DNA of 64,000 bases from an uncultured Acidimicrobiales bacterium (GCA_938029215.1 CALHFG010000046.1:19333-83332); one strand, 5' to 3'. Counted from the first letter of the stretch, positions 8,234 through 17,938 are shown. Numbers and translations: made by a program. Notes: generated from the letters alone by a model not told the origin.

Positions 8234-8259
8234 AAAAAGTCGCGTACCCATCTTGGTAC
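8234..8259 (-). terminator. Possible weak intrinsic terminator after the amidinohydrolase gene
   Basis: GTACC and GGTAC arms (8244-8259) with a six-base loop form a short hairpin. On the minus strand a run of five T follows five bases after it. It lies between the end of the amidinohydrolase gene (8278) and the start of the response regulator (8206). The stem is only 5 bp, so termination is uncertain; it could instead be part of the regulator's promoter. Confidence 0.35.
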
Positions 8260-8277
8260 TTCGGACAGTCTATGCAT

Positions 8278-9147
8278 CTAATCGCGACCCAGGGGGCGAG
8301 TCAAGCAGGTCGGACCCCCTTCGCAGGGCAGACAAAGCTCGCTGGCATCGAATAACTTCACGTCACACCCCGCCAGTCGCAGTAGCTGAGCGGTTCTCGG
8401 GAACCCATCGATAGCGATGACTTCTCGAGGTGCAGTGGCCAGAATATTTAGGTTCAGACCACCGCTGGCTTCAAATTCGTCGGTCGGAGCGTGGAGCAGC
8501 TCAATACCAAGCTGTTCCATTCGCTGATAGAGCGCGGTGGGCATCAGCGGCGCGTAGACCATTGCGAGGTCCGGTGCGAGCGGGCTGCACACCGACATAA
8601 GGTGCAGACAGGCCTCGGGCCCCTTGAGATAGACCAGGTCATACGCTTCGATGGCGATCCCGTGGGGTTCGACGATGGACCGCAGCTGATCGATGCCCGA
8701 TTGGTTGGTCCGGAAACCTCTCCCGACCGCAAGGGTCGTGTCGTCGAGCCAGTAGCAATCGCCACCCTCGATCGATCCCGGCGACTCGATGGAGCCGAGG
8801 ACGGGAATGCCCAACGACTTGTAGAAGTTGGCATGAAGGTCTGACTCGGCGGAGCGAAGTGGCTTGCCGAGATTCATGACAACCGCACCCTGGGGGAAAG
8901 TGAACGACGGGTCGTACACAAACACCGAGTCGGCGAGGTCGTCCGCTGGATCGTCGGCAATCCAGTGGATCTCAGCCCCGCTCTCCTCAACCAGCGAGGC
9001 GAATGTCTCATACTGGGACAGAAGGACATCCGGGTTGATGGGTTTCGCGTAGTGCCAACGCTCGCTGTCGGCCTCAAGGATCGCTCCGGGCCGCCGCATC
9101 GCAACGCTGCGCAGTCGACCGGTGTTGGAGTTGACGCCGAAATTCAT
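8278..9147 (-). CDS. Amidinohydrolase, dimethylarginine dimethylaminohydrolase/arginine deiminase superfamily
   Basis: 289 aa from ATG 9147 (a TTG at 9165 would extend it). Pentein-fold signatures: substrate-binding SIEGGDCYWL (about 125-133), the catalytic His182 in ACLHLMSV, and the C-terminal nucleophile Cys281 in GGPTCLTRP. This layout, with Cys near the very end and the short length, fits DDAH (methylarginine to citrulline plus methylamine) rather than full-length arginine deiminase, which is over 400 aa. No arginine pathway genes are adjacent. Specificity within the superfamily is not certain. Confidence 0.85.
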   Translation of the reverse strand: MNFGVNSNTGRLRSVAMRRPGAILEADSERWHYAKPINPDVLLSQYETFASLVEESGAEIHWIADDPADDLADSVFVYDPSFTFPQGAVVMNLGKPLRSAESDLHANFYKSLGIPVLGSIESPGSIEGGDCYWLDDTTLAVGRGFRTNQSGIDQLRSIVEPHGIAIEAYDLVYLKGPEACLHLMSVCSPLAPDLAMVYAPLMPTALYQRMEQLGIELLHAPTDEFEASGGLNLNILATAPREVIAIDGFPRTAQLLRLAGCDVKLFDASELCLPCEGGPTCLTRPLGRD

Positions 9148-9210
9148 GGGTTCAGCGTACGCCAAAGCCCCGGATGGAGCCCGACTGCGACGCCCCCGGA
9201 GCGTTGGACA

Positions 9211-11997
9211 TCAGCCGCTGACGCGCAGGGCGACAGCGGGCGAGGTCTTGGCAGCACGCAGCGCGGGCCAGGCGCCCGCAGCGAGGGATGCCAGCAACGC
9301 TACGAACCCAAGTCCTGCCAGCCACGTGAACGGCACAGCAAACCTCAGGTTGTCCTCAAAGGCGGTGCTCTGGGTGAGAACCTGCCACGAGCTCAAGAGC
9401 CCCAAACCGATACCCAACACCACGCCCTGAATCCCGATGAACGCTGCCTCGACCACGAACGTGTTTCGAATAACCGAAGGCATCACGCCTACCGCCCGCA
9501 TCATTCCCAGCTGCCGGCGACGTTCTCGAACAGCTCTGACGAGCACGACGGCGAGGCCCAGGATGCCGATAAGCAGTCCCAGCGCCAAGTATCCCTGCAG
9601 CAGATTGATGAAGGTCTCTTGTTCTGAGACCTCTGCCTCGGCGACGCTCAAGAACGTTCGGGCGTCGGCGCCCTGACGGCTCAGATCGTCGTTGATGGCC
9701 GTGGCAACCTCGTCCTTGTCTCGGTTGGCCAGAACGAGGAACCGAGTAATCATCTCATCGGTTTCGGTGAGCGCCGGTGCCAGCGCACTGTTGAGGTAGA
9801 GGCCAGCGTTCGTGGCCCAGTTGAAGTCGGTTTTGGCCCCTACCCGCACGACTTGCTGACCGCCATCGGGCGTGACGACTACAAGCTCGTCTCCCAGTTC
9901 GTGAGAAACCCATTCCGGGATTGCGATCCACGGATCTCCCGCCGCCATTGCGGTCCAGAAGGCCACATCATCGGAGAAGTCGCTAAAGCGGGCGGTGGTA
10001 ACCATGCCGAGCTCGGGCCGGAAGTCTGCCGGGATCACCGAGGACCAACGTTCGCGATCCACCGTTTCAGAAACGCCATCCTCGGTCCGTTCGAATTTGT
10101 AGGTGAGAACGCCTCGCTCGATGCCATAGGCGACTTCAACATCGGAACGAGCGTTGAGATCCTCGGCCACGATCGGGTTGGTGCGGTTGGAGTCGACGAC
10201 AAGATCGAACCCGCCACCAGCCTCAGCCGCAAAGTCGGGGGCTTGTTGGGCAAACACGGTGTTGATAACGGCCATGAAGGAAACGGTGAAGATAACGAGT
10301 CCATACATTGCCACCAGCAACGCCGACCTGACCGGCCGGGCAAGCGGATGGGCCAACCCGAGCCGCGGGGCGACCGACCCACCGGTAAGACGACGGGCCA
10401 AGCCGACCCAGACGCTGTCGAGCGAGGCCACGATGGCGACCGCAAGCCCAACCAGAAGCACACCCTGGAGCAGGAAAAGGCTGATGTCAGGGTCGGCCAT
10501 CGTCTCGCTCATGACCCCGAAGACGGCCGCTACCCAGGCCAACGCAAGGGCACATCCGACTACTACCGCGGTCCTCCCTCCCACGAGCAGGGACAGAAGC
10601 GGGATGGCGCCGACGGCGATTACGACCGGGGCCAACATCGCGATCACGGGCGTTCCGTTCGCCAGCGCAAAGGCTGCTGCTCCGGCCGCGATCATCACCA
10701 ACGAGAGTGCGATCCTGCGGATCGGGTGGCGCTCGGCAGGGGGTTCGGCGATGTCCTTTAGCGCTCGCACGATGTTCAGGCGGGTTACCCGGGCGCTCGT
10801 GAACGTGACGGTGATCTGTGAGATGGCGAGGCCGATCAGAGCACCGGTCAGCAGGCTCGTGTTGTCGACCGAGAGCGCGAGCGTGATGTTTCCATCATCG
10901 GAGAGGCTTCCGGCAAAGCGCATCACACCGGCGGCCACCACGATGCCCAGTAGGGCTCCCAGGACCGCTGCGACAATCCCGTACACGGCCCCCTCGAGAC
11001 TGAACGCTCGACGAACCGCGCTTCGACCAAGGCCTACCGCTCGCAGCGTCCCCAGCTCGGTCTTGCGTTCGCTTGCGATCATCACGAACAGGTTGATAAC
11101 CAGAAGAATCCCCGCCACAACGCTGAACCCTCCGATGGTGCCGAACAACTCGGTGGTCTCGGCCGCCTCCTCATCGGCTTCTTCCAAAACTCCGCGCTTC
11201 ACATCGTTGATGTCTACGTCTGCACCCACGACGCTCTCGATGACCGCTATTGCTTCGTCGGTTCGCTCGGCGCCGGCATAGACGTCGCCCGTGTTCGAAA
11301 CAAGCACCACACTTCCCTGCGGGCCGGTAACTCCCAGTCCGGTGCTGATGTCGCCGGTGTTGGCAATCAACTCTCCGACTCCGGCCAATCCGGTCCGCTG
11401 CACGATCGCTCCGACGGTGACTTCGACCGAGGACCCGGGCCCAAACACTTCAAGCTGGTCTCCCACCTGAGCCGAGAGTTCCTCGGCGGTCGTCGAATTC
11501 AAAACAACCGAGCCAGCGGGCAACGATTCAACACCGGCGAGACCCGTGGCCTCGGGGTCTCCGCCGAACCGCTTGGCGTCCTCAAAGTTGAACTCCAAAA
11601 CTCGAAGTTCGGGGAGAACCTTTGGGTTTTCGCCAACGGTGCCAATGGAGACAGGCGCAAAACGGGCGGGCAAGACACCATCGATAGACCCATCGTTTGC
11701 GGCTTGTATCGCAACCGCGGTCGCTGCCGGGTCGGCATCGTCGAAGATCTCATCCACCGGCCCCCAGAACGTTTGACCGAAACTGCGGATGCTGGTTCCG
11801 AAGCTGTCGCCAACCAGAATCGACGCCGTAATGAGCGCCGTCGCCAACATGGAGCCTCCAATGACGAGGCTCGCTTCCCCGGGTCGGCGTGACACGTTCC
11901 TCAGACCGAGTCGACGGATGGTTGGCCGGGCCGCCAAATCGAAAAGGACCGGGGGGAGCAGCACAGCGAGTGCTACGAGCGCGAGGTAAAGCATCAT
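9211..11997 (-). CDS. ABC transporter permease with two FtsX domains (MacB/LolCDE-like exporter)
   Basis: 928 aa. An N-terminal TM is followed by RLGLRNVSRRPGE, a second TM, an extracytoplasmic MacB-like region, then an FtsX core of three TMs near residues 300-420. A hydrophobic middle follows, then a second extracytoplasmic region (about 600-800) and a second FtsX core with RERRRQLGMMRAVG at the C-terminus. Each core has the coupling segment ERKTELGTLRAVG/RERRRQLGMMRAVG, which docks on the ATPase. It is therefore a self-paired permease. It overlaps the ATPase gene by four bases (ATGA). The substrate is unknown; the family includes lipoprotein, peptide and cell-division-linked exporters. Confidence 0.92.
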   Translation of the reverse strand: MMLYLALVALAVLLPPVLFDLAARPTIRRLGLRNVSRRPGEASLVIGGSMLATALITASILVGDSFGTSIRSFGQTFWGPVDEIFDDADPAATAVAIQAANDGSIDGVLPARFAPVSIGTVGENPKVLPELRVLEFNFEDAKRFGGDPEATGLAGVESLPAGSVVLNSTTAEELSAQVGDQLEVFGPGSSVEVTVGAIVQRTGLAGVGELIANTGDISTGLGVTGPQGSVVLVSNTGDVYAGAERTDEAIAVIESVVGADVDINDVKRGVLEEADEEAAETTELFGTIGGFSVVAGILLVINLFVMIASERKTELGTLRAVGLGRSAVRRAFSLEGAVYGIVAAVLGALLGIVVAAGVMRFAGSLSDDGNITLALSVDNTSLLTGALIGLAISQITVTFTSARVTRLNIVRALKDIAEPPAERHPIRRIALSLVMIAAGAAAFALANGTPVIAMLAPVVIAVGAIPLLSLLVGGRTAVVVGCALALAWVAAVFGVMSETMADPDISLFLLQGVLLVGLAVAIVASLDSVWVGLARRLTGGSVAPRLGLAHPLARPVRSALLVAMYGLVIFTVSFMAVINTVFAQQAPDFAAEAGGGFDLVVDSNRTNPIVAEDLNARSDVEVAYGIERGVLTYKFERTEDGVSETVDRERWSSVIPADFRPELGMVTTARFSDFSDDVAFWTAMAAGDPWIAIPEWVSHELGDELVVVTPDGGQQVVRVGAKTDFNWATNAGLYLNSALAPALTETDEMITRFLVLANRDKDEVATAINDDLSRQGADARTFLSVAEAEVSEQETFINLLQGYLALGLLIGILGLAVVLVRAVRERRRQLGMMRAVGVMPSVIRNTFVVEAAFIGIQGVVLGIGLGLLSSWQVLTQSTAFEDNLRFAVPFTWLAGLGFVALLASLAAGAWPALRAAKTSPAVALRVSG

Positions 11998-12731
11998 GAT
12001 CGACGCTCGTCTCGCGAGATCTTGCCGTCGCGTACCTCGACGACGCGGTCAGCCCCGGCAGCAATGGTTGGATCGTGAGTGACGATCACAACGGTCTGCC
12101 CAGAGCGGTTCACTTCGCTGAACAACTCGATGACCGATGCCGCTGTCCCGGAGTCCAGATTGCCGGTCGGCTCGTCGGCCCAAATCACCGCCGGTTCCGA
12201 TACCAGCGCACGGGCAACCGCCACCCGCTGCTGCTCTCCGCCGCTCAGCTCACCAGGCTTGTGGCCAGCTCGCTCGGCCAGCCCAACCCGACCGAGGAGG
12301 TCGAGCGCACGTTCTCGAGCCACCGCGGGCTTGGTCTTGGAAGCCAAGAGCGGCAGTTCGACATTCTCCGCGGCGCTGAGCACCGGGATCAGGTTGAAAC
12401 TCTGGAACACGAACCCCATTCGGTCAGCACGGTGTGCCGTCCGCTTTCTGTCGCTTAGGTCGTGGATGCTGAGCCCATCGATCAGAACTTCGCCACGATC
12501 GATGTCATCGATACCGCTGAGACAGTTGACCAACGTGGACTTGCCGTTTCCGGAAGGGCCAACGACGGCCAGAAATTCCCCCGCATGGATGTCGAGATCG
12601 ACACCCTGTAGCGCCGGGACCGTCAGGTCACCGGTCCTGTATGTCTTATGCACATCCCGGGCGGAGACGATGATCTCCGCCGAAGTATGGAGCTGACTAT
12701 TCCCTGATTCCCTGTTCACGGTGCCATTCAT
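11994..12731 (-). CDS. ABC transporter ATP-binding protein (LolD/MacB type)
   Basis: 245 aa from ATG 12731; the frame extends to 12797, but the extra residues are not domain-like. Motifs in order: Walker A GPSGNGKST, Q-loop VFQSFNLIP, signature LSGGEQQRV, Walker B VIWADEPTGNLDS, switch His in VIVTHD. The TGNLDS tail is typical of the LolD/FtsE/MacB subfamily. Its stop overlaps the start of the FtsX permease, so the two form a two-gene exporter operon. Confidence 0.95.
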   Translation of the reverse strand: MNGTVNRESGNSQLHTSAEIIVSARDVHKTYRTGDLTVPALQGVDLDIHAGEFLAVVGPSGNGKSTLVNCLSGIDDIDRGEVLIDGLSIHDLSDRKRTAHRADRMGFVFQSFNLIPVLSAAENVELPLLASKTKPAVARERALDLLGRVGLAERAGHKPGELSGGEQQRVAVARALVSEPAVIWADEPTGNLDSGTAASVIELFSEVNRSGQTVVIVTHDPTIAAGADRVVEVRDGKISRDERRS

Positions 12732-12814
12732 GCTTGCATGTTGAACTGCGCGAGAGGTGCCGCCTATGGGGAGCAACCCTGAGGTCACCCCGAGCAACCC
12801 TGAGCTGGGCCGAT

Positions 12815-14077
12815 TTAGAGCGTGGCTACGGCTTCGGCAAACGCGGAGATCGTCTGTTCAATTTCAGAATCGCCATGGGCCAGGCTGGGAAACAAGACCT
12901 CATAAGGCCCTGGTGCAAGGGCGATGCCGCGTTCCAGCAGTCCATGGAAAAGAGGAGCGAAATGACCGGTGCTGGCCGATGCGGTGGCACCGTCGTTGTC
13001 AACGACGGGCTGATCGGCGAAGAAGAAGCCGAGGAGGGGTCCGACCTGAGGAACCTGGACCGAGATCGGAGACGAATCGAATGCGGCGCGGATGCCGTCT
13101 GCTAGCCGTTCGGCGGTAGTGGTCAATTGCAGATAGGCGTCGTGATCGAGCAGTTCGAGTGTTGCCAGCCCCGCCGCGATCGCCAATGGGTTGCCACTGA
13201 GCGTGCCGCCTTGGTAGACCGGCCCGAGGGGTGCCACATGGGCCATGACTTGGCGGGTTCCGCCGTAGGCCCCCACGGGGAGCCCGCCGCCGATGACTTT
13301 TCCGAACGCCCACACGTCGGGGGTTACCCCACTCCATTCGACCGCGCCGCCGTAGCCGAGCCGGAATCCGGTAATGACTTCGTCGAACAACAGCATCGCT
13401 CCGACGCGATCGCACTCGTCGCGTAGACCTTGAAGGAAGCCAGGAACGGGCGGAACCAGCCCCATGTTGGCGGCAATCGGCTCGACCGCGACCACCGCAA
13501 CATCGTCATCGAGACGCGGCACTTGGTTGTACGGAAGAACCATCGTGTCGGCGACAACGCTGTCGGGCACACCGGCAGACCCGCTGAGACCCTGGTTTTG
13601 CACGCCTGAGCCTGCTGCGGCCAAGAGTGCATCGACGTGGCCGTGGTAGCACCCATCGAACTTGACGATCTTGCTGCGACCGGTGGCCCCGCGGGCGAGT
13701 CGAATCGCCGACATCGCCGCCTCGGTACCACTGGAGGTCATTCGCAACATCTCCAGACCAGGAATCCGTTCGGCAACAAGCTCGGCTAGTTCGAGCTCGC
13801 CGATGGTCGGTGCCCCGTAGCTGGTCCCTCGTTGAGCTGCATGGGTAATTGCCGCGACGACCGTGGGGTGAGCATGGCCAAGGATGGCGGGCCCGTAGCT
13901 CTGCACGTAGTCGATGTAGCGAGTGCCCTCGATATCGAAGATGTAGGGGCCCTCGCCGCGGTCGACCACATAGGGGGTCCCTCCGACGGAACGAAAGCTT
14001 CGGACGGGACTGTTGACCCCGCCGACGAGTACCTGCTTTGAGGCTTCAAACGCAGCCTCGTTTGTACTGAATCTCAT
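12815..14077 (-). CDS. hemL: Glutamate-1-semialdehyde 2,1-aminomutase
   Basis: 420 aa, usual length. Class III PLP aminotransferase fold. SSGTEAAMSAIRLAR binds the cofactor phosphate, LLFDEVITGFR holds the PLP-ring Asp, and AFGKVIGGGLPVGAYGG holds the Schiff-base Lys at about 264. It converts glutamate-1-semialdehyde to 5-aminolevulinate, the second step of the C5 route after HemA (46942-48186). The start at ATG 14077 has GAGG seven bases upstream. It lies downstream of hemB on the same strand, 45 bp away, so the two are probably co-transcribed. Confidence 0.97.
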   Translation of the reverse strand: MRFSTNEAAFEASKQVLVGGVNSPVRSFRSVGGTPYVVDRGEGPYIFDIEGTRYIDYVQSYGPAILGHAHPTVVAAITHAAQRGTSYGAPTIGELELAELVAERIPGLEMLRMTSSGTEAAMSAIRLARGATGRSKIVKFDGCYHGHVDALLAAAGSGVQNQGLSGSAGVPDSVVADTMVLPYNQVPRLDDDVAVVAVEPIAANMGLVPPVPGFLQGLRDECDRVGAMLLFDEVITGFRLGYGGAVEWSGVTPDVWAFGKVIGGGLPVGAYGGTRQVMAHVAPLGPVYQGGTLSGNPLAIAAGLATLELLDHDAYLQLTTTAERLADGIRAAFDSSPISVQVPQVGPLLGFFFADQPVVDNDGATASASTGHFAPLFHGLLERGIALAPGPYEVLFPSLAHGDSEIEQTISAFAEAVATL

Positions 14078-14122
14078 CTTCAACCTCGGGTTGGGGTGTT
14101 CGGTAGAGTCTTGGTCACAGAG

Positions 14123-15106
14123 TTACTGGCGAGCGAGCGCTCCGGCGACTTCGTCAGCAAAGTAGGTGAGGATCATGTCGGCTCCGGCACGCTTGATGCT
14201 GGTGAGGATCTCGAACATGGCGGCGTCCCCGTCGATCCAGCCGTTCGCCGCGGCAGCCTTGACCATCGCGTATTCCCCGCTCACGTGGTAGGCCGCAACC
14301 GGCACGTTCGTGATCGCCCGGGCCGCGGCGACGATGTCCAGGTAGGCCAGGGCGGGCTTCACCATCACCATGTCTGCCCCCTCGGAGAGGTCGAACGTAA
14401 TCTCTTCAATGGCCTCACGGGCGTTGCGATAGTCCTGCTGATACGCCTTGCGATTGCCGCCATCGGCGATCGTCACGTCGACCGCATCTCGGAACGGACC
14501 GTAGAAGGAACTGGCGTACTTCGCTGCGTATGCCATGATCGCAACGTCGGTGTGATCCTCAGAGTCGAGCGCGTCTCGGATGGCAAGAACTTGCCCGTCC
14601 ATCATTCCCGAGGGGGCACATATGTCGGCGCCAGCTTCGGCCTGGGCTAGGGCGATCTCGGCATACACCTCCAGCGTGGCGTCGTTGTCCACGCGCCCGT
14701 CGGGCGTGACGATTCCGCAATGACCATGACTGGTGTACTCGTCTACGCAAAGGTCTGCCATCAGCACCATGTCGTCTCCGAGGTCCGAGCGGAGATTCTG
14801 TAACGCCACCTGAACCACGCCCGAGGGGTTTGATGCCTCGGAACCAACGGCATCCTTCGTCTCGGGAAGGCCGAAAAGGATCACCGCTGGCACACCCAAG
14901 GAAGCAAGGCGATCCACCTCAACACGCAGCGAGTCTTGGCTGTGCTGCATCACGCCCGGCAACGATGTGATCTCTCGCGGCTGGGTGAGGGTCTCGCTGA
15001 CAAACAACGGCGCGATCAGATCGTCCACGGTGAGCGAGGTCTCGGCAACCATTCGGCGCAGCGTTTCGGTCCGTCGGAGTCGGCGCAGTCGGCGTTGAGG
15101 GAACAC
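14123..15106 (-). CDS. hemB: Delta-aminolevulinic acid dehydratase (porphobilinogen synthase)
   Basis: 327 aa. The two Schiff-base lysines are visible in AKYASSFYGPFRD and MVKPALAYLD. The metal loop is ADLCVDEYTSHGHCG: two of the three zinc cysteines are present and the middle position is Asp (C-x-D instead of C-x-C), a mixed site known in some bacterial enzymes. It condenses two 5-aminolevulinates to porphobilinogen, feeding HemC at 46 kb. Starts at GTG 15106. It precedes hemL and is divergent from the ECF sigma gene, with 116 bp between. Confidence 0.97.
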   Translation of the reverse strand: MFPQRRLRRLRRTETLRRMVAETSLTVDDLIAPLFVSETLTQPREITSLPGVMQHSQDSLRVEVDRLASLGVPAVILFGLPETKDAVGSEASNPSGVVQVALQNLRSDLGDDMVLMADLCVDEYTSHGHCGIVTPDGRVDNDATLEVYAEIALAQAEAGADICAPSGMMDGQVLAIRDALDSEDHTDVAIMAYAAKYASSFYGPFRDAVDVTIADGGNRKAYQQDYRNAREAIEEITFDLSEGADMVMVKPALAYLDIVAAARAITNVPVAAYHVSGEYAMVKAAAANGWIDGDAAMFEILTSIKRAGADMILTYFADEVAGALARQ

Positions 15107-15222
15107 ATCCCAAGGGTATTCCCGATCGGCGGCACGACCACCGACCTCGACTCAGCGCAAAGAGTCTCTAAGATTTCCTCTACACGATGGAAGGATGATG
15201 GGTAGCCCGTCGTCAGAGGGGT

Positions 15223-15825
15223 ATGAAATCAGCCACGGCCTCGTTATCGATGGCCCCCACAGTCGGAGCACCCCGTATGGTCGGGACCCAGCAGTCGGCT
15301 CTTGTTGAACAGGCCCAAACCGGTGACCAACGAGCCTTTACCACCCTCCTACGGGATCACGACGACAAGATGCGTGGCCTTGCCTTTCAGCTGCTCGGAA
15401 ATCAAACAGCAATGGACGATGCGCTGCAAGACGCGTATCTCAAGGCATACACCTCACTCCCCCGGTTCCGACAGGACGCCGCATTTGGTACGTGGCTCTA
15501 TCGAATCGTCTACACCACCTGTATCGATCACCTGCGCCGAAGGAGCCGGCGACGGGAGGTTGGCCTGCAGGCCGTGCGAGACCTTCCGACATCGGAAGAC
15601 CAAGCGCAGCGACTCGCTACCCAGGACCAGGTAACGAGGGCGCTGACAACGCTGAGCACCGATCACAAGGCTGCGCTGATTCTGATCGATCGCGAAGGCC
15701 TTTCCTACGACGAGGCCTCGCTCATTCTGGACATCCCAGCCGGCACGATCGCCAGCCGGCTTAATCGGGCCCGAACAGCGTTTCGCGCCGCCCTGACAAC
15801 GAACGAAGGACCCGCAGACCGATGA
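15223..15825 (+). CDS. ECF RNA polymerase sigma factor
   Basis: 200 aa from ATG 15223. ATG 15277 has the better-placed ribosome-binding site (GGAG, eight-base gap) and begins closer to the domain. Region 2: DHDDKMRGLAFQLLGNQ and DDALQDAYLKAY, then the FRQDAAFGTWLYRIVYT segment. Region 4 near the end: LSYDEASLILDIPAGTIASRLNRAR, the HTH that reads the -35 element. Its stop overlaps the start of the next gene (ATGA), the usual arrangement for a sigma factor with its own anti-sigma. Confidence 0.93.
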   Translation: MKSATASLSMAPTVGAPRMVGTQQSALVEQAQTGDQRAFTTLLRDHDDKMRGLAFQLLGNQTAMDDALQDAYLKAYTSLPRFRQDAAFGTWLYRIVYTTCIDHLRRRSRRREVGLQAVRDLPTSEDQAQRLATQDQVTRALTTLSTDHKAALILIDREGLSYDEASLILDIPAGTIASRLNRARTAFRAALTTNEGPADR

Positions 15826-17105
15826 ACGAATCGAACCCCAACAACGACATCTCCACCGCCCTCGGACAACTACCCGATGCACCCGCCCACGGTGAAGGGT
15901 TCTGGGACGAGCTGAACACGAGCCTTTCAATGCAATCGGTTGCGGAAACCCCCGACCAACGTGGCCGTCGCCCTTTCGGTTTGCTGGCCGCAGTGGCGGC
16001 CGCCGCCGCTGTCGTCGTTGGCGGAGTCCTCGCCTTCGGCTCGTTTTCAGACCCGAACCCCACCGTCCTGCTGGAAGCGGCTGAAGCGACCACAACAACG
16101 GTTCAGGAGGCAACGACTACACCATCGACACAGCCATCGACACAGCCCCCAACGACCCAGGCAGCCACAACGACAACAGCACCAGCGACGGACTCGTCGG
16201 TACTGTTTCCCGAGCGGGTCACCTCGGATCGATTTCTCTACGACGTCGGCCTTCCCGATTCATTCAGGCTGGTGAGCTCGAGCGGCCGCGGTATTCGTAT
16301 CGAGGGGCCATTCAACACCACGTTTGAGACAACCAACGTCATCTTTGGCGACGTCGATACCCTGGCGACCTACGACGAGGCGTTCGGTCAAGAAGAACTG
16401 GTCCAACAGAGCCAGATCACGATCCCCTTGTTCGATCGCGAGTCGACCGGGCTCATCGACCGTGGCGTCATCTTGGCCGTCGACCAGTGGACCTACCGGG
16501 GTGGCCTTCAAGACAACCGGGTCGTGCGGGTGTACAACTTCAACGATCGATCGATTCGAGCTGAGCTCGCATGGGACAACGCCCCTGCGGCCACCTTCAT
16601 GCCGACGCTCCTGCTCGACGACATCAGAATGTTCAACGCTGCATTGGACCTGCCGGAGTGCTCGAGCTTTGGCCTCACACCGCACGCCACCCCCGCAGAA
16701 CTCAACGAGGCGCAAGCCATCACCTATGACGCCATCCTGCAGGCACTGGAAACGTGCGACTGGAATGCTCTCGAAGCCTTGATCCCAATTAGCGGTTTCT
16801 CGGCTTCCTTCGGAGGCGGTGAGGCTCCAGACCTCTGGCGCACCGCCGAGGCATATGGTGAGACGCCGCTGGACGCACTCCACACCACCCTCGGGCTCGA
16901 GATCGGCGTCGACACCAACGAAGCGGTCTGGCCCAAGGCGTTCAGGCAGGACTGGAGCGACGTCAGTGAAGCCTCAAAGGAACAGCTCCGACAGGCCGGA
17001 TACACCGCCGAGGACTTCGCGGCGTTCGCCGAGATTGGATTTGCTGGCTACCGAACAGCCATAGATACCAACGGGAATTGGACGTTCTTCATCGCCGGCG
17101 ACTAG
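15822..17105 (+). CDS. Single-pass membrane protein, probable anti-sigma factor for the adjacent ECF sigma
   Basis: 427 aa. A cytoplasmic N-terminus (about 1-50) with GFWDELNTSL resembles the sigma-binding segment of actinobacterial anti-sigmas. One TM lies at about 52-75. A Thr/Pro/Gln-rich linker is encoded partly by a 12-bp tandem repeat (near 16125-16148). Then comes a roughly 310-residue extracytoplasmic domain that I do not recognise, with paired cysteines (PECSS, LETCDW). No HxxxCxxC zinc anti-sigma motif is seen. Four-base overlap with the sigma gene supports a sensing pair. The signal is unknown. Confidence 0.7.
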   Translation: MNESNPNNDISTALGQLPDAPAHGEGFWDELNTSLSMQSVAETPDQRGRRPFGLLAAVAAAAAVVVGGVLAFGSFSDPNPTVLLEAAEATTTTVQEATTTPSTQPSTQPPTTQAATTTTAPATDSSVLFPERVTSDRFLYDVGLPDSFRLVSSSGRGIRIEGPFNTTFETTNVIFGDVDTLATYDEAFGQEELVQQSQITIPLFDRESTGLIDRGVILAVDQWTYRGGLQDNRVVRVYNFNDRSIRAELAWDNAPAATFMPTLLLDDIRMFNAALDLPECSSFGLTPHATPAELNEAQAITYDAILQALETCDWNALEALIPISGFSASFGGGEAPDLWRTAEAYGETPLDALHTTLGLEIGVDTNEAVWPKAFRQDWSDVSEASKEQLRQAGYTAEDFAAFAEIGFAGYRTAIDTNGNWTFFIAGD

Positions 17106-17113
17106 ATCGCTGC

Positions 17114-17938
17114 TCAGTTTCGAAACGCCAGCTGCACTGCCAGCGCAGCTTCATGTTCGGCGGTGTTTTCTTCATCGTGCGCGGCCAGCCACCGGAACAG
17201 CTCTGCAGCCCGATCGTGCCGGCCGCTGGTAGCGAGTGAGCGCACCAACGCCTTGTGATCGTTCAGGCCAGCCCCGGGGACGCCGAGTGCAAGCTCATGG
17301 GCGCCGATAAATGCGGCAATGTCACCGGACCGGATCGCGGCGTTCTTGATGTTGGCGATGATCCGGCTGGCGACAAACGGGGTCGGCGTAGGCCACAGCA
17401 TCTTCTCAGTGAATACCGCGGCCGGAGGCGTGACCGCATCGAAGATCTGCTGGGCACCGCTGGCGGATAGTTCTCGCCCGCCACCGAAAGGGTCGAACCA
17501 TCGATCGGGAGCAACCGAGGGGTTCGTCGCATGGCCGATCAGAAAGTGGCCCGGCATCCCGACGGGGCTGAGGTCGACGCCAAGCCGCTTACCAATCTCT
17601 ATGGCCACAACCGCGAGGCTGATCGGGTTACCCAGACGGGTCTCAAGCACCCGGTGGAGAAGTGAGTTGGACAATGCGTAGTAGTTGGCCGTGTTCGGTG
17701 CGAATCCGAGTGATCCGAAGACGTGTTCCATGACCTCGCTCGGATCAACCAACGATTGGTCCACAGCACTTGCCAGCGCATCAAGTTCATCGAGCGGCGC
17801 TGCCTCCGGCGGAGCGTCGCGATCGATGCCGACCGCGATCGCAGCAGCCACCCGATCCATGGAGATTGCGGGGTCTTCAAGCAACGAGCGCAGATATTGC
17901 GCATGCGGATTCAGCGGTTCGATCGTTGCAGTGTGCAC
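17114..17938 (-). CDS. SirB1-like transglutaminase-fold protein with C-terminal TPR-like helices
   Basis: 274 aa. NYYALSNSLLHRVLETRLGNPISLAVV followed by VDLSPVGMPGHFLIGH is the SirB1 core: GxPxSL and the GxPGHFL motif, where the family has its His. The transglutaminase Cys is replaced by Ser or Pro in this region, so catalysis is doubtful. The C-terminal 70 residues are helical and end in RWLAAHDEENTAEHE. Function is not established for the family. It converges on the anti-sigma gene, eight bases apart. Confidence 0.8.
   Translation of the reverse strand: MHTATIEPLNPHAQYLRSLLEDPAISMDRVAAAIAVGIDRDAPPEAAPLDELDALASAVDQSLVDPSEVMEHVFGSLGFAPNTANYYALSNSLLHRVLETRLGNPISLAVVAIEIGKRLGVDLSPVGMPGHFLIGHATNPSVAPDRWFDPFGGGRELSASGAQQIFDAVTPPAAVFTEKMLWPTPTPFVASRIIANIKNAAIRSGDIAAFIGAHELALGVPGAGLNDHKALVRSLATSGRHDRAAELFRWLAAHDEENTAEHEAALAVQLAFRN

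Noticed and set aside
10154..11281. 375-aa plus-strand frame
   Set aside because: Antisense shadow of the FtsX permease; low-complexity Ala/Thr/Arg composition.
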